Source of the DNA: Tethya wilhelma | Taxonomy: Eukaryota; Porifera; Demospongiae; Tethyida; Tethyidae | Assembly (NCBI GenBank): GCA_964030475.1 | Contig: CAXIPT010000001.1 | Location: 9,086,086 to 9,150,085 of the forward strand | Length of the DNA: 64,000 nucleotides | Direction: 5' to 3' | Shown here: positions 9,673 to 21,220 of the stretch, piece after piece | How the letters are laid out: each line of letters starts with the position of its first letter | Numbering within the stretch: the first letter of the stretch is position 1 | Notes under the pieces: generated by a model | Seen by the model: the letters and a program-made list of their open reading frames with translations, nothing else | Told to the model about the DNA's origin: nothing | Databases searched by the model: none | Translations under genes and position numbers: made by a program

Positions 9673-12600
9673 TGTGTGTGAGTTAGTTGAATACATGTAC
9701 ACCCGGCCTAGAAGTATTGCTTGCATGTCAAAGCTATTGGAGTCTATATCCAGCCCTCACAAGCTCTTATTTCTATATAAACTTCCGCTTGTTTCAACAG
9801 AAATTAAGTTTGAAATTGTTCAATTGTACTATTCTGGGTAACAACATGAATTACATGTTCTATTTCACACTTTTCAAGACATGTGAAAGTCACGTGACCA
9901 TATCAAATGGAGCTTCAAAAGTTTTCTACAAAATATAGCCATTGATAAAGGATCATTATCTGGTAAAGTAGAAGCATACAATTGATAACGATGCATTGGG
10001 AAAGTTCAACGGTCAATCATTTTAGACAGTTTTAGCGATAATAATATGACATCATGAAACACAATTATTGTGAAGATCTGTATAAGAAATAACACAATAC
10101 TTTTTACATGTATGTGCAGGGAACAAATGATGCTTATCTTATCAGCCTTGTGTGGCCATATCACATGCAAACACAAACACAGTGGAGTAACACAGTCACA
10201 ATAGTCACAATAGTCACCTCATATAAGAGACCATCTCCTGAGGAAATGACAATCCCATCAATCTTAGTGACATCATAGGTCTTCACGATGTCTCTGGCGT
10301 GGTTGGCTCGCTCTATAGGAAGGAGAGATGGATCAAGGCTTGACTAACGAACCAACTTGGATGCTAGCTTCACACAATATCATATCACTTGTGATGATCT
10401 CAACTTTAAGTAAGATTTTCATAGCTAAAGCACTAGTGTACAGTGTAATTTATGTTTTAGGAAGGTACAGCATTGGCTTCCATACAAACATAAACTCTCT
10501 CTCCTGGTCAAATGAAAGCACCACTGGTGCACGAGCCTCCGCACACTCAACGAGCTAGCTATGCACTTGTAAACTTGAAGAGTATAATTATCATACCTAC
10601 ATGTATGGCCCGGGTGTATCAAGAAAACTGCACCTATGTAGGCCCTTATCCCTAGGCTAGGCCCACAGGTTAGCTGCATATAATGCATGTAACTCTGTGA
10701 TGAAGCAGCACAAGACAGTAGTTGAGTTATGCTATGGCTATGTTATGATTGCTATAAATGCTCAGCTGTTGTCAGATAGCTATTATAAGCATGCAAAGTC
10801 TAGCTGGACTACCTGATCGAACCATAATCTACATGTATGCCTAAACTATAATCAGTAACCCAGCTTGAATCATAGATACTATCTGTCAGTGCTTGCTTGC
10901 ATGCCAACTCTTGTCTGTCTACCAAGCACCACTGACCAACAGCAAAAGCAGCCATGCAGCTAAGCTGCTTCTAGAATTCTTGGAGCTATATACTTCCACT
11001 CAACACGAATTCTAGATAATGCACACCAGATCAATAGGCGTGGCTTCGAAGCTAAGCACTCAAAAGAAGCACAAAAGCATCAAATCTCAGCAGCCACAGC
11101 ATTTTGGATAGATCATTCTGATTTATGAACGTAAGTGCTGTCAATTTATTAAGCCTCGGCGCGTGCGTAGCACATGCAGCTCTAGGATTATGGTATCATT
11201 TTTTGTCTGTCTGTCTGTTCTATTGAAATCTCAAGAAAGACAGCTCTAGTGACAAAACTGATGGTACTTACGTTCATAACTCTGAATGATCTTGTAAAAA
11301 TATATTTTTGCAGTCCAAAACACTGTAGTTCCTGAGATTTGAGGCTTTTGTGCTTCTTTGAATGCTTAGCTTCGAGACCATGCCTACTGATTTGGTGTGC
11401 GCATAGATATTATATTACGTGGCCACGTAATATATAATATCTATGGTGTGCGTTATCCACAATTTGTGAAGCACAGGCTGAGGTCCATGGCTCTCCCCAG
11501 GCCTCTGCCTGGCTGCTGTTGCTGAACTGTTGACCAGTGTTGGTTGGCAAGACAGACAGGAGTTGGCCTGCTTTCTATGTAAGCATATATATAGGGCATG
11601 CAAAGACATTGTGGCCTGCTAGATATAGCTAACTCAGCACTGTGATGCATCAGTTAGCTCACTGAGTAGGCTCATAGGCCCAGCAGCTAGACTTTGCTAT
11701 CTGACAGCAGCTGAGTATTCCAATGCATGTATATATAATCGTAGCAAAGCTTATCTGGTTCATAGTCTGTGACATGTGCTGCTTCACCACAGCTCGGGCC
11801 TAGTGTATGCATACAAGTGTGCTAGCTAGTTGAGTGCGCCGAGGCTTATGCACCATCGACGCCTTCATTTGTTAGAGCTGCCTTTCTTGACATTTCGATG
11901 AAACAGACAGACAGACAGACAAGACACACAAAATGACTATGGTAATCCTCTACATGTGCAAAGCACGTGCCTAGGCTCAACAACTTGGAGTACAGCGCTG
12001 GTAATAGGCTACATTTTGCTCAAGTGAATGCTTTACAACACAGCCAGAAATTTTGGCTGGTGCAAATTTTGTACCACAAAACTCTGCTCTAAGTATAGGG
12101 GGATATTGAAGGAACTCAAAACAATATTGGTGAAGGTTATTTGGGCACATTACCCACCAAAACAGCGAAATTAAAATAATAGCTACGGCACTTTTAACCA
12201 GTAGAAAGTTAATTGCCTCATAGCTCAATATATATACCATTCTACAAACATAATTATTTATCAAACAAAGTAAATCTTTCAATGTTTGTCCCACAGCCAT
12301 CACATGAGGCACTGACCCTGGCACCTGCAGAGCATGGGTATTCCACACTATCCATACTCTAGTATGTACATATATAGCAAGTTTCCCAGGTTACCAATGC
12401 AACCAGAATCACCATGAAGTAAAGGACCCAGTACTGAGAACAGAGATAGGCAATCACATTCTAGAGGCACAAGTAACAACAATCACCTTTGAAAGTCTCC
12501 CACAACACTTTACAGGATGTGTTTATATCAACATGGGAGGAAGCTCTCATGCCATGATGAGCTAAAAGTGGCCATGCTGGAGGTTTATATACACAGCATA

Positions 12601-13611
12601 CCTGTGACTAAAATGTTGCAGTTGATCTCAGCCATGTCAAAGAGAGGTTGCACATGTGTCTTGAAGTCACTCACCCCCTTGCCCTGGCCTGCAAATGGAT
12701 TGATGAACACCAATAGACGTCTAGCCACCAGCAGTGACTCGTCTTCACTGACTGTGTGGGTGTGTGTACACATGTATATGGATTGTTGATAAAAGTTCAA
12801 AATAAACAGCATACAAGTCAAAATCAAACAAAAGTCAAGACGAACAAAGTCCTTCTATTGACATTCATACCCACAATCATTGAGAGACTACATCTGTTGA
12901 GGACTCACGTTGTAGTGAGGTTGAATCAGCCGAAATGAACTCTGCTTTAGCTGCCCTTCGAACATGTAGCTTGATCTTCTTTCTCCACTCCATAGCCGTG
13001 ATGAGGTTGTTCCTGAACTCTGGGTCGGTATCAAACTGGACCGTGATCACAGAGAGCTTTCTGGTCTGTTTGCCACTCCGACCAGCTGGAACCAAAGGAT
13101 AGTAGTTGACATCCATCTCACAAGCACAGGGGTTGTTTGGAGGAGGTCTGCGAATGATCTGCACTCCGATAACGTCCACCAAATTAATGGAAACACTCTA
13201 TGAAAGAGCAATGGAGCAATACATAAAAATTTTGCGTATATTCATAGCTATGATTTGCCATAATTATCAATCATGAGTATGAATACTATTTATTTTTGTT
13301 GAACCTTTGTTTTCTACACTTACTGAGGCCCCATCTAGGTCATAGTAGAGCTTCGTATCAGTCAGCACTAGGTTGGTGGGTACCCAAGCACCTTTTCCCT
13401 GAGTCATAGCCTCAGTTCCTGACACACTGCCGCTGGTACGTCGTCTCCTGAGACTACTAGTCGACGAAGACCTCCTGAAGCTGTTGCTGATACTCCTCCG
13501 CGGTCCTGTGCTGTCGCTTCTAGAGCGTGGAACGAGTGGTACTGACACTTGGCTAGAAGCAATAATTGTTTCACTTCTTTCCGGGTAAGAGGAATCGTTC
13601 TTTTCCGCCAT
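7711..13611 (-). CDS. Sphingosine kinase, seven exons, 640 residues
   Basis: The enzyme phosphorylates sphingosine with ATP to sphingosine-1-phosphate in the cytosol and at membranes. Coding exons, 5' to 3' on the minus strand, are 13324-13611, 12909-13197, 12602-12751, 10218-10312, 9521-9636, 8568-8761 and 7711-8501. All phases agree and all junctions are GT-AG. The ATG at 13611 (MAEKND) is the first in frame. Landmarks are the nucleotide-binding start FINPFAGQGKG, SGDGLLYE (about 266-274), LPTGSGNALVAS (about 296), the NWGLVADIDIESEKFRKIGE block and the C-terminal LTLDGEEIHYGPHQVQ. The first two exons form an N-terminal extension with an Arg/Ser-rich stretch and a PH-like region. An acidic Ser/Asp/Glu-rich insert (about residues 395-490) separates the halves of the C-terminal domain, as in larger SphK2-type enzymes. 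The promoter is shared with PLD6. Confidence 0.95.
8855..9245. repeat. Interspersed repeat copy in sphingosine kinase intron 6
   Basis: The copy starts near GGTGCATAAGCCTCGGCTT and ends with a CAGACAGACAGACA tract followed by CACAAAACGACTAC and CCTCTGCATGTG. The same blocks recur in intron 3 of the same gene (10508-11140 and 11260-11960). It has no coding capacity and may be a SINE or MITE. The two intronic locations share the phrases TTCGAAGCTAAGC and CTCAGATCTCAG. Confidence 0.6.
9638..9680. repeat. (TG)n microsatellite abutting a splice acceptor
   Basis: On the plus strand this is a TG run with a few interruptions. On the transcribed minus strand it is a CA run that ends directly in CACAAG, the acceptor of sphingosine kinase exon 5 (exon start 9636). 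The CA tract therefore stands where a pyrimidine tract would be expected. Confidence 0.85.
10508..11880. repeat. About 1.37-kb imperfect inverted repeat in sphingosine kinase intron 3
   Basis: The left arm (about 10508-11145) and the right arm (about 11258-11880, reversed) share blocks in the same order. The blocks are CAAATGAA, GGTGCA-AAGCCTC, CACTCAAC-AGCTAGC, GTGA-GAAGCAGCACA, TCAGCTG-TGTCAGATAGC, AAAGTCTAGCTG, CCAACTC-TGTCTGTCT, GATAA-GCACACCA, TTCGAAGCTAAGC, GATCATTC and TATGAACGTAAGT. The arms differ by many substitutions and indels. The centre holds a CTGTCTGTCTGT tract and CTCAAGAAAGACAGCTCTAG, which recurs beyond the right arm. Transcribed in the intron, it could fold into a long imperfect hairpin. 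I saw no ORF. Confidence 0.7.
11403..11444. other. Near-perfect 42-bp palindrome
   Basis: The centre is TACGTGGCCACGTA, flanked by ATAGATATTATAT and its complement with a two-base difference. It lies in the right arm of the large inverted repeat, exactly where that arm lacks a match in the left arm, so it looks like a small insertion. Confidence 0.75.
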
Positions 13612-13726
13612 ACCTTGCAAATGAGATATACACTGCTCCAAACTGAGGGCACATGTAGAAGGAATTTAATTCGTCATAATCTCAAGGGGCTTACCCTTCC
13701 TGGCCACGTGGACAACATTTACAAAC
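13612..13726. promoter_or_regulatory. 115-bp divergent promoter, sphingosine kinase and PLD6
   Basis: Only 115 bases separate the two start codons. CCACGTGG lies at 13704-13711, about 16 bases before the PLD6 ATG. No TATA box was seen. The start codon contexts are GGTATGGCGG (minus) and AAACATGCGC (plus). Shared bidirectional control is inferred from distance alone. Confidence 0.6.
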
Positions 13727-14347
13727 ATGCGCCGCGGATTGCTTCTTCTTCTGGGAGTTGCTGCTGTTTGCTCTACTGGACTATCACTGCTGATTCTTTA
13801 CTACAGAAGAAGAAAGCAACGCCAGCGTCCTCACTGTCAAGAATATATCAATGAAGTTTTGTTTTTCCCGGACCAAGAAACTGCAAAGCTACTTACCTCA
13901 AGTAATCCTAACTTTCCCACCGACATTGACAATGGCAGCCTGTCTACTCTAATGAAAAGACTTCAAAGTGCCAAGCACTCCCTCAGCGTTTGCATATTTA
14001 CGTTTTCAAGCCGTGAGCTGTGTGACGTTCTTATTGAAGCTCACCACAGAGGTGTGGTGGTGAGAGTCATTGTTGACAACGAACAGTCCCACTCCACAGG
14101 GTCACAGATTGAGAGACTGAGAAGGGCAGGCATACAAGTACGAAACGACGACACCTCGTATTTTATGCACCACAAGTTTGTGATAGTGGACAACCACCTC
14201 ATACTGAGTGGATCTCTCAACTGGACCTTGCAGGGCATGTGTGGCAACCAGGAGAACGTGATAGTGACTAACACAGCAGGTCTGGTTCAACCTTTCTTGA
14301 AACAATTTGAACACCTTTGGACAGCGTATGATCCAGAGATAATCTAG
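13727..14347 (+). CDS. PLD6 / Zucchini-type mitochondrial phospholipase D
   Basis: A 206-residue single-exon protein. An N-terminal transmembrane segment (about 4-26) followed by a basic stretch (YYRRRKQRQR) fits an outer mitochondrial membrane anchor. One HKD catalytic motif (H149, K151, then D156) with the following GSLNWT is present. The family works as a homodimer that supplies the second motif. The EVLFFP segment after the linker and the SLSVCIFTFSS strand are typical. Family members hydrolyse cardiolipin or cut piRNA precursors. Which activity applies here cannot be told. The gene is divergent from sphingosine kinase and convergent with UBE2I, 196 bases away. Confidence 0.93.
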   Translation: MRRGLLLLLGVAAVCSTGLSLLILYYRRRKQRQRPHCQEYINEVLFFPDQETAKLLTSSNPNFPTDIDNGSLSTLMKRLQSAKHSLSVCIFTFSSRELCDVLIEAHHRGVVVRVIVDNEQSHSTGSQIERLRRAGIQVRNDDTSYFMHHKFVIVDNHLILSGSLNWTLQGMCGNQENVIVTNTAGLVQPFLKQFEHLWTAYDPEII

Positions 14348-14543
14348 GCATAAGAATGGCTTTGTAGCACCTCAATGTTGTACATTATTTGTGGAATTCA
14401 TTGCATGGGTGAACATTAATATTGTCCAAACCTCTTGTATAGTAATACATGTATAGATAATAATAATAATACAGACATACATTGTAAGACTAGTGTGTGC
14501 GTGTGGTGTGATTGATCATACAGTCAAAAGGAAGTATTGGGTT

Positions 14544-16092
<1,549 letters not shown>

Positions 16093-16705
16093 TCTGAAAC
16101 TGGAAAATTACAAAACTCGACAAGATTGCAAGTATCCATACTCTAGTCTAATCATAAATGTAACTATCAGTCATATAACAACATTCTAAACACAAGTTGG
16201 TACAGTTTCTGACTGTGCTTACCACTGTGCTGTTGTCTGTCAAAATCCAGGTTGTATTTAGCTGTGCATATTTTGATGTTACTTTTGGAACACGGATATT
16301 TAGAGAAACAACCACGTGGAACGTGGAATCGCAATCCCATTCTCCACTTCGGACCGGCCGGGTTCCGATAGTCATAGAGATCATGATGAATATCGAATAA
16401 TCCAGCTTATTACACAATAATGCAGCACTGGGAGCATGCACAACCGATCGAGTCAGTGTGAGCAGGCTGTGTACAGTATGCTATGCTCATGCATGACTCA
16501 CGACCAACTAGCCGCAGTGACTCCGGCCAAGAAGATTGCCAACAATTACATAATAAATATTGAGTATATGCTTCATCTGCTGTAGTCATATGGTTTGCCA
16601 GGTAATGATTATTATATAATTATGTTTAGTGAACCTGTATATAAGAAATCACTATACCAGGATAGTCATAAGCTTGCACTGAATTGAATTAAACTTGCAG
16701 CAAAT
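16093..16705. promoter_or_regulatory. Divergent intergenic region, UBE2I and first VDE-like gene
   Basis: CCACGTGG at 16312-16319 is on the UBE2I side. On the VDE-like side, TATATAAG at 16638-16645 lies 61 bases before the ATG at 16706, a good TATA box position for a short leader. No coding exon was recognised in between. Confidence 0.55.
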
Positions 16706-17533
16706 ATGAATTCTTTGAAATGGATCATTGCTCTTTCCTTTGTCAGTCTGGCAGCAGCAGCAGGACCTTCAGTTAGCCTGAGTTGCCTGTTCAAGAATTG
16801 CCTGAATGAGTTAGAAGATTGCAGAGATGACAAGTACTGTCTTGGTCTCCTGGAATGTGAAGAAGGTTGCTTTCTTAGATGGAATGCAGACCAAAGTCCA
16901 CAGAAAATTGAAGTCCAAAGATGCACCAGTGTTTGTCAGTTCTCGTATCTCTACAACCAACCAGTATCGGGGGCTTTCTTAGGCTGTGCAGTTGAACATG
17001 CTTGTGTGAGTATTGCAGATATCCCAAGCACTTGTAGCCAAAAAGCAAAAGCTTCACAAGAGGTGTCAGTCAAAGATCTTGTCGGAGAGTGGTGGGTAGT
17101 CCGAGGATATAATAAAGCATATGACTGCTACGCTTGTCCACGATTTGGATTTAAAACGAGTGCTACTGGATCTGGGATAGAGTACACAGCTTCGTACCGG
17201 GTTCCCCTTGCAAATGGAACTCAGGCAACCATCTCTCAGAGATTTTCGGTACCAAGTACGCCAGCTGGAGAACCGATCAGGTTTAGTGCTGTTGATGCAG
17301 GAGTTCCCCTAGAAAACACATGGTATTTGCTTGAAAAGGCAACGGATTATGTGCTCGTCTACTACTGTGGAAGTGCTTTGACCTGGAATTACGATGGTGC
17401 TGTTGTTCTCTCTCGTACACCCAGGCTCCCTGAAACAGCATACAGCAGGATTGCTACTGTTTATAACACAACAGTTGGAATCCAGTTCAATGAATTCTGT
17501 ACCACTAGAGTTGAGGAGTGTGGAGTGAACTAA
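16706..17533 (+). CDS. Violaxanthin de-epoxidase-like secreted lipocalin, gene A
   Basis: A 275-residue single-exon protein. It has a signal peptide (about 1-19), then a cysteine-rich domain with C27-x4-C32-x6-C39-x5-C45-x5-C51-x3-C55-x17-C73-x3-C77-x16-C94-x5-C100-x9-C110. A lipocalin domain starts with GEWWVVRGYNKAYDCYAC (127-144) and ends with GAVVLSRTPRLPETAY and a final FCTTRVEECG. Both parts correspond in order to plant VDE: a CLLKEC-type start, the same spacings over the first six cysteines, a G-W-hydrophobic lipocalin entry with FD-x-x-x-C, and the GAVV...LPE block. The assignment rests on recalled VDE sequences, not a search. It differs from its paralogues by lacking two residues (Gly-Ser) before YVLVYYCG. 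An enzymatic role is not shown; a secreted hydrophobic-ligand binder is equally possible. Confidence 0.85.
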   Translation: MNSLKWIIALSFVSLAAAAGPSVSLSCLFKNCLNELEDCRDDKYCLGLLECEEGCFLRWNADQSPQKIEVQRCTSVCQFSYLYNQPVSGAFLGCAVEHACVSIADIPSTCSQKAKASQEVSVKDLVGEWWVVRGYNKAYDCYACPRFGFKTSATGSGIEYTASYRVPLANGTQATISQRFSVPSTPAGEPIRFSAVDAGVPLENTWYLLEKATDYVLVYYCGSALTWNYDGAVVLSRTPRLPETAYSRIATVYNTTVGIQFNEFCTTRVEECGVN

Positions 17534-17867
17534 CTAAGTTGATCATAAACAGAGCTGTATATGCCTGTATGTATATCTGAGCTTTAAAGAACAAATATAT
17601 TTTGGGTTAACATAATTTCAATGCTTATAATAATGTATAATAATTATGTGTAATTATGCCATGCATGCAGCCACTATATGCATGCATGTGTATTGTATTA
17701 AATTATAATGTCATTGGGTTAAGGTTACACATTTACATTTTGATACATGTAGTTAATCTTGTGGAATAATACTCTCTTTTGTGGTGACATCCATGTGTAT
17801 CAAACAAGTAACGTTGCGGAAGGCAAACATGACCATATTATAATTATAGCTATTATGCAATGAGTTC
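17534..17867. other. Spacer in the VDE-like array
   Basis: AT-rich sequence with ATGCATGCAT-type runs. No gene was seen. Confidence 0.5.
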
Positions 17868-18426
17868 TCGTATCTCTACAACCATGCAACCAGTATCAGC
17901 TGCTTTCTTAGGCTGTGTTGTTGAACATGGTTGTGTTATTGTTGGAACTATCCCATACATTTGTAGCCAAAAAGCAAAAGCTTCACAAGAGGTGTCAGTC
18001 AAAGATCTTGTAGCCAAGTTGTAGGAGAGTGGTGGGTCATTCGAGGATACAATTATTATATATGACTGCTATGCTTGCCCACGCTTTGGATTTAGAACGA
18101 ACCCCAATGGATCTGGAATAGAGTTCACAACTTCATACAGTGTTCCTCTTAATAATAGGACTCAGGCAACCATCTCTCAAAAATTTTCAATACCAAGCAC
18201 ACAGGCAGGAGAACCAAACAGGTTTAGTGCTGTTGATGCAGGAGTTCCCATAGCCTCAGAAAACACATGGTATTTCCTTGAAAAGACTACCGATTATATG
18301 CTTGTCTACTACTGTGGAAGTATTTTGACCTGGAATGATGGTGGTGTTGTTCTCTCTCGTACACCCAGGCTGGCCGAAACAGCATACAGCAGGATACCAC
18401 AAGGGTTGAGGAGTATGGAGTGAACT
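17868..18426 (+). pseudogene. VDE-like pseudogene, lacks the 5' half
   Basis: The homology starts in the middle of the cysteine-rich domain (TTCTCGTATCTCTACAACCA) and continues to the end of the lipocalin domain with the shared terminal GTGAACTAA. There are insertions at 17881-17886 and around 18010-18027 (with a TAG), a lost part in place of the usual IATVYNTTVGIQF block, and frame changes. The closest relative is gene A, whose phrase AGCCAAAAAGCAAAAGCTTCACAAGAGGTGTCAGT it nearly repeats. It has no ATG or signal peptide. Confidence 0.9.
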
Positions 18427-19060
18427 AACTTGATGCGAGCTATAGTGTGCTGTTTTGTTGCAAGTTTCATTGTTGAAGTACTGTATATATAAATTTTGCA
18501 TTACCATTATTATTATTTAATTATTATTATTATTAATAATAATAATAAGCTTATAAGATTATTGCCGAGCACATTAGCTTCTGATGATGTGTGTCTCACA
18601 GCATCATGCATGCATCATTATATGGCACTGATTAATAATATTAAGCACTGTTAAAACATAGTGATACAGGCACTTGAATAATTTAACGTCTTCACGGGAG
18701 TGTATAATGTAACTCTACACTTTTTATAAGGTGTAAATGCCCATTTCCATGGAAACATTTGATGTGGTTTTATATGAAGAGTATCTTCACTATAGGAGAT
18801 AATTCTTTTCCAAAGATTGAGTGTTGAGCTGATGGTATAGTCACCAGATAGACTAAGTCAGGCTAATTATATGAATATTGCATATATACATGACTCGATC
18901 TGTACTGCATGCATCATGTGGCTTGAAAAAGTTAATGATATAATGCCTAATAAAGCCTATACACATGCACTATCTATAGGAAGTGCAAGGCTATTAGTGT
19001 CTGCTACAATATAATTATGTTGATTTGATCAGATCAATTAAGCCTATTATAGTTGCAAAC
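18427..19060. other. Spacer in the VDE-like array
   Basis: Includes an ATT/AAT-rich simple tract at about 18503-18547. No gene or clear promoter was seen before gene C. Confidence 0.5.
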
Positions 19061-19894
19061 ATGAACAAAGCTTATTTGAAATGGATCATTGCTCTCTCAT
19101 TTGTTACTCTGGCAACAGCAACAGGACCTTCAGTTAGCCTGAGTTGTCTGTTCAAGAATTGTTTAACTTTTTTGGAAGAATGCACACGAGACAAATACTG
19201 TCTTAACCTCCTGGAATGTCAAGAAGGTTGTTATCATAAATGGGACACAGATCAAACTCCACAGAAAATTGAAGTCCAAAAGTGCACTAGTGTATGTCAG
19301 TTCTCATATCTGTATAAACAGAAAATATCTGAGGCTTTCTTCGGTTGTGCAGATTTAAATGGCTGTGTGAGTGTTGCAGATATCCCTAGCATTTGTAAAG
19401 AATCTGTGAAACCTTCACGAGAGCTGTCAGTCAATGATCTTGAAGGAGAGTGGTGGGTAGTCCGAGGATACAATAAAGTGTATGACTGCTATGCTTGCAC
19501 ACACTTTGGATTTACAACAAGTCCAACTGGCTCTGGTCTCAAGTATACAGTTTCATACAGGGTTCCTCTTGCTGAGGCAACCATCTCTCAACAATCAGAT
19601 TCGATACCAAGCACACCAGCTGGAGAACCAATCAAGTTCAATGCTGTTGATGCAGAAATAGTTTTAGAAAACACCTGGTATTTGCTGGACAAGGCAACTG
19701 ATGGTTCTTATGTGCTCGTCTACTATTGTGGAAAAGCTTTGACCTGGAACTATGAGGGTGCTGTTGTTCTCTCTCGTACACCCAAGCTTCCTGAAACCAC
19801 ATACAGCAGGATTGCTACTGTATACAACACCACGGTTGGAATCCAGTTCAATGAGTTCTGTACTACTAGGGTTGAGGAGTGTGGAATGAACTAA
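19061..19894 (+). CDS. Violaxanthin de-epoxidase-like secreted lipocalin, gene C
   Basis: I chose the ATG at 19061 (MNKAYLKW) because it starts a proper signal peptide and sits in the context CAAACATGAA shared with other members. An in-frame ATG 36 bases upstream (19025) would put charged residues before the signal. The protein is 277 residues with the same eleven N-terminal cysteines, GEWWVVRGYNKVYDCYAC and the GAVVLSRTPKLPETTY block. The loop after YRVPLA is three or more residues shorter than in gene A (the NGTQ part is missing), which removes a possible N-glycosylation site. It is a single exon. Confidence 0.85.
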   Translation: MNKAYLKWIIALSFVTLATATGPSVSLSCLFKNCLTFLEECTRDKYCLNLLECQEGCYHKWDTDQTPQKIEVQKCTSVCQFSYLYKQKISEAFFGCADLNGCVSVADIPSICKESVKPSRELSVNDLEGEWWVVRGYNKVYDCYACTHFGFTTSPTGSGLKYTVSYRVPLAEATISQQSDSIPSTPAGEPIKFNAVDAEIVLENTWYLLDKATDGSYVLVYYCGKALTWNYEGAVVLSRTPKLPETTYSRIATVYNTTVGIQFNEFCTTRVEECGMN

Positions 19895-20383
19895 CTTAAT
19901 TGACACAGAGATATGCTCAAAAACTTATAAAAATTCGATTGGGTTCATAATTTAATACAAATTAATAGTTTTTTTTTGTTTACATTTTATATAGTATGAA
20001 GCCTGAGATCTAGAGTGTGTAGAATATGGCTGATAGTATAATAGGGCAGGTAAATATCACAAGCACGTATGCACTTAACAACAACAAAAACAAACAAAGC
20101 AGTTAGATACATTACTATAACAAGCAAGCACATGCACACAATGAATAATCAGTACTGCAAATATTCATGAATTACAGTGTGCAATTTGTAGATCAAGGGC
20201 AAAGGTTGCCAATTGAATTATCACCTAATCATATTTAATAGTGGTGTGTGTTACAGCGATCACATGGCCTGACATGCACTGCATGAGCAGATGAATGATT
20301 AATAAGATGAGCACATTACAGGTAGTTGTCAGATGGACTCGATTAGATGATTTGATAAGAACACATCTATTATAGCTGTAAAC
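19895..20383. other. Spacer in the VDE-like array
   Basis: Contains the phrase GTATGAAGCCTGAGATC (from about 19994), a weak relative of the GGGGCATGAAGCC motif found downstream of genes E, G and H. No coding sequence was seen. Confidence 0.45.
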
Positions 20384-21220
20384 ATGAATTATGCTTGGAA
20401 ATGGATCGTTTTTCTTTCATTTGTCACTCTGGCAACAGCAGCAGGACCATCACTAAACCTGACTTGCTTAGCCAAGAGTTGTTTTCCTGAGGTGGCGGCT
20501 TGTACGCACAACAAGTACTGTCTCAACCTCCTGGAATGTCAAGAAGGCTGTTATCGTAAATGGGACACAGACCAAACTCCACAGAAAATTGAAGTTCAAA
20601 AGTGTACCAGTGTATGTCAGTTCTCATATCTCTACAACCAAAAAGTATCAAATGATTTCTTATTCTGTGCAATTGCCCGTAATTGTGTGAGTATTGCAGA
20701 CATCCCAAGCACTTGTAGCAAAACAGCTAAAGGTTCACAAGATCTGTCAGCTGAAGATCTTGTAGGAGATTGGTGGGTAGTCCGAGGATACAATAAAGCG
20801 TATGACTGCTATGATTGTACACGCTTTGGATTTAAAAGTTACCCAGGTAGTTCTCTAATAGAGTACACAGCTTCATTCAGGGTTCCCCTTGCAAATGGAA
20901 CTGAGGCAACTATCTCTCAAAAATTTGCATTATCAAGTTCACCAGGAGAACCAATCAGGTTTGGCAACGCTTATGGAAGTGACATTTCTATACAAAATAC
21001 TTGGTATTTGCTTGACAAGGCAGTCGATGGTTCTTATGTGCTGGTCTACTATTGTGGAAATGGTCTGACCTGGAACTATGAGGGTGCTGTTGTTCTCTCT
21101 CGTACACCCAGACTCCCTGAAACAGCATACAGCAGAATTGCTACTGTATATAAGACCACAGTTGGAATCCAGTTTGATGAGTTCTGTACCACAAAAGTTG
21201 AGGAATGTGGAGTGAACTAA
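20384..21220 (+). CDS. Violaxanthin de-epoxidase-like secreted lipocalin, gene D
   Basis: A 278-residue single-exon protein with signal peptide MNYAWKWIVFLSFVTLATAA. The cysteine-rich domain begins LTCLAKSCFPEVAACTHNKY. The lipocalin entry is GDWWVVRGYNKAYDCYDC, with Asp between the two cysteines where genes A and C have Ala. It carries NGTEATISQKF and a two-residue longer SSPGEPIRFGNAYGSD loop. It groups with genes E and G by these features. Confidence 0.85.
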   Translation: MNYAWKWIVFLSFVTLATAAGPSLNLTCLAKSCFPEVAACTHNKYCLNLLECQEGCYRKWDTDQTPQKIEVQKCTSVCQFSYLYNQKVSNDFLFCAIARNCVSIADIPSTCSKTAKGSQDLSAEDLVGDWWVVRGYNKAYDCYDCTRFGFKSYPGSSLIEYTASFRVPLANGTEATISQKFALSSSPGEPIRFGNAYGSDISIQNTWYLLDKAVDGSYVLVYYCGNGLTWNYEGAVVLSRTPRLPETAYSRIATVYKTTVGIQFDEFCTTKVEECGVN

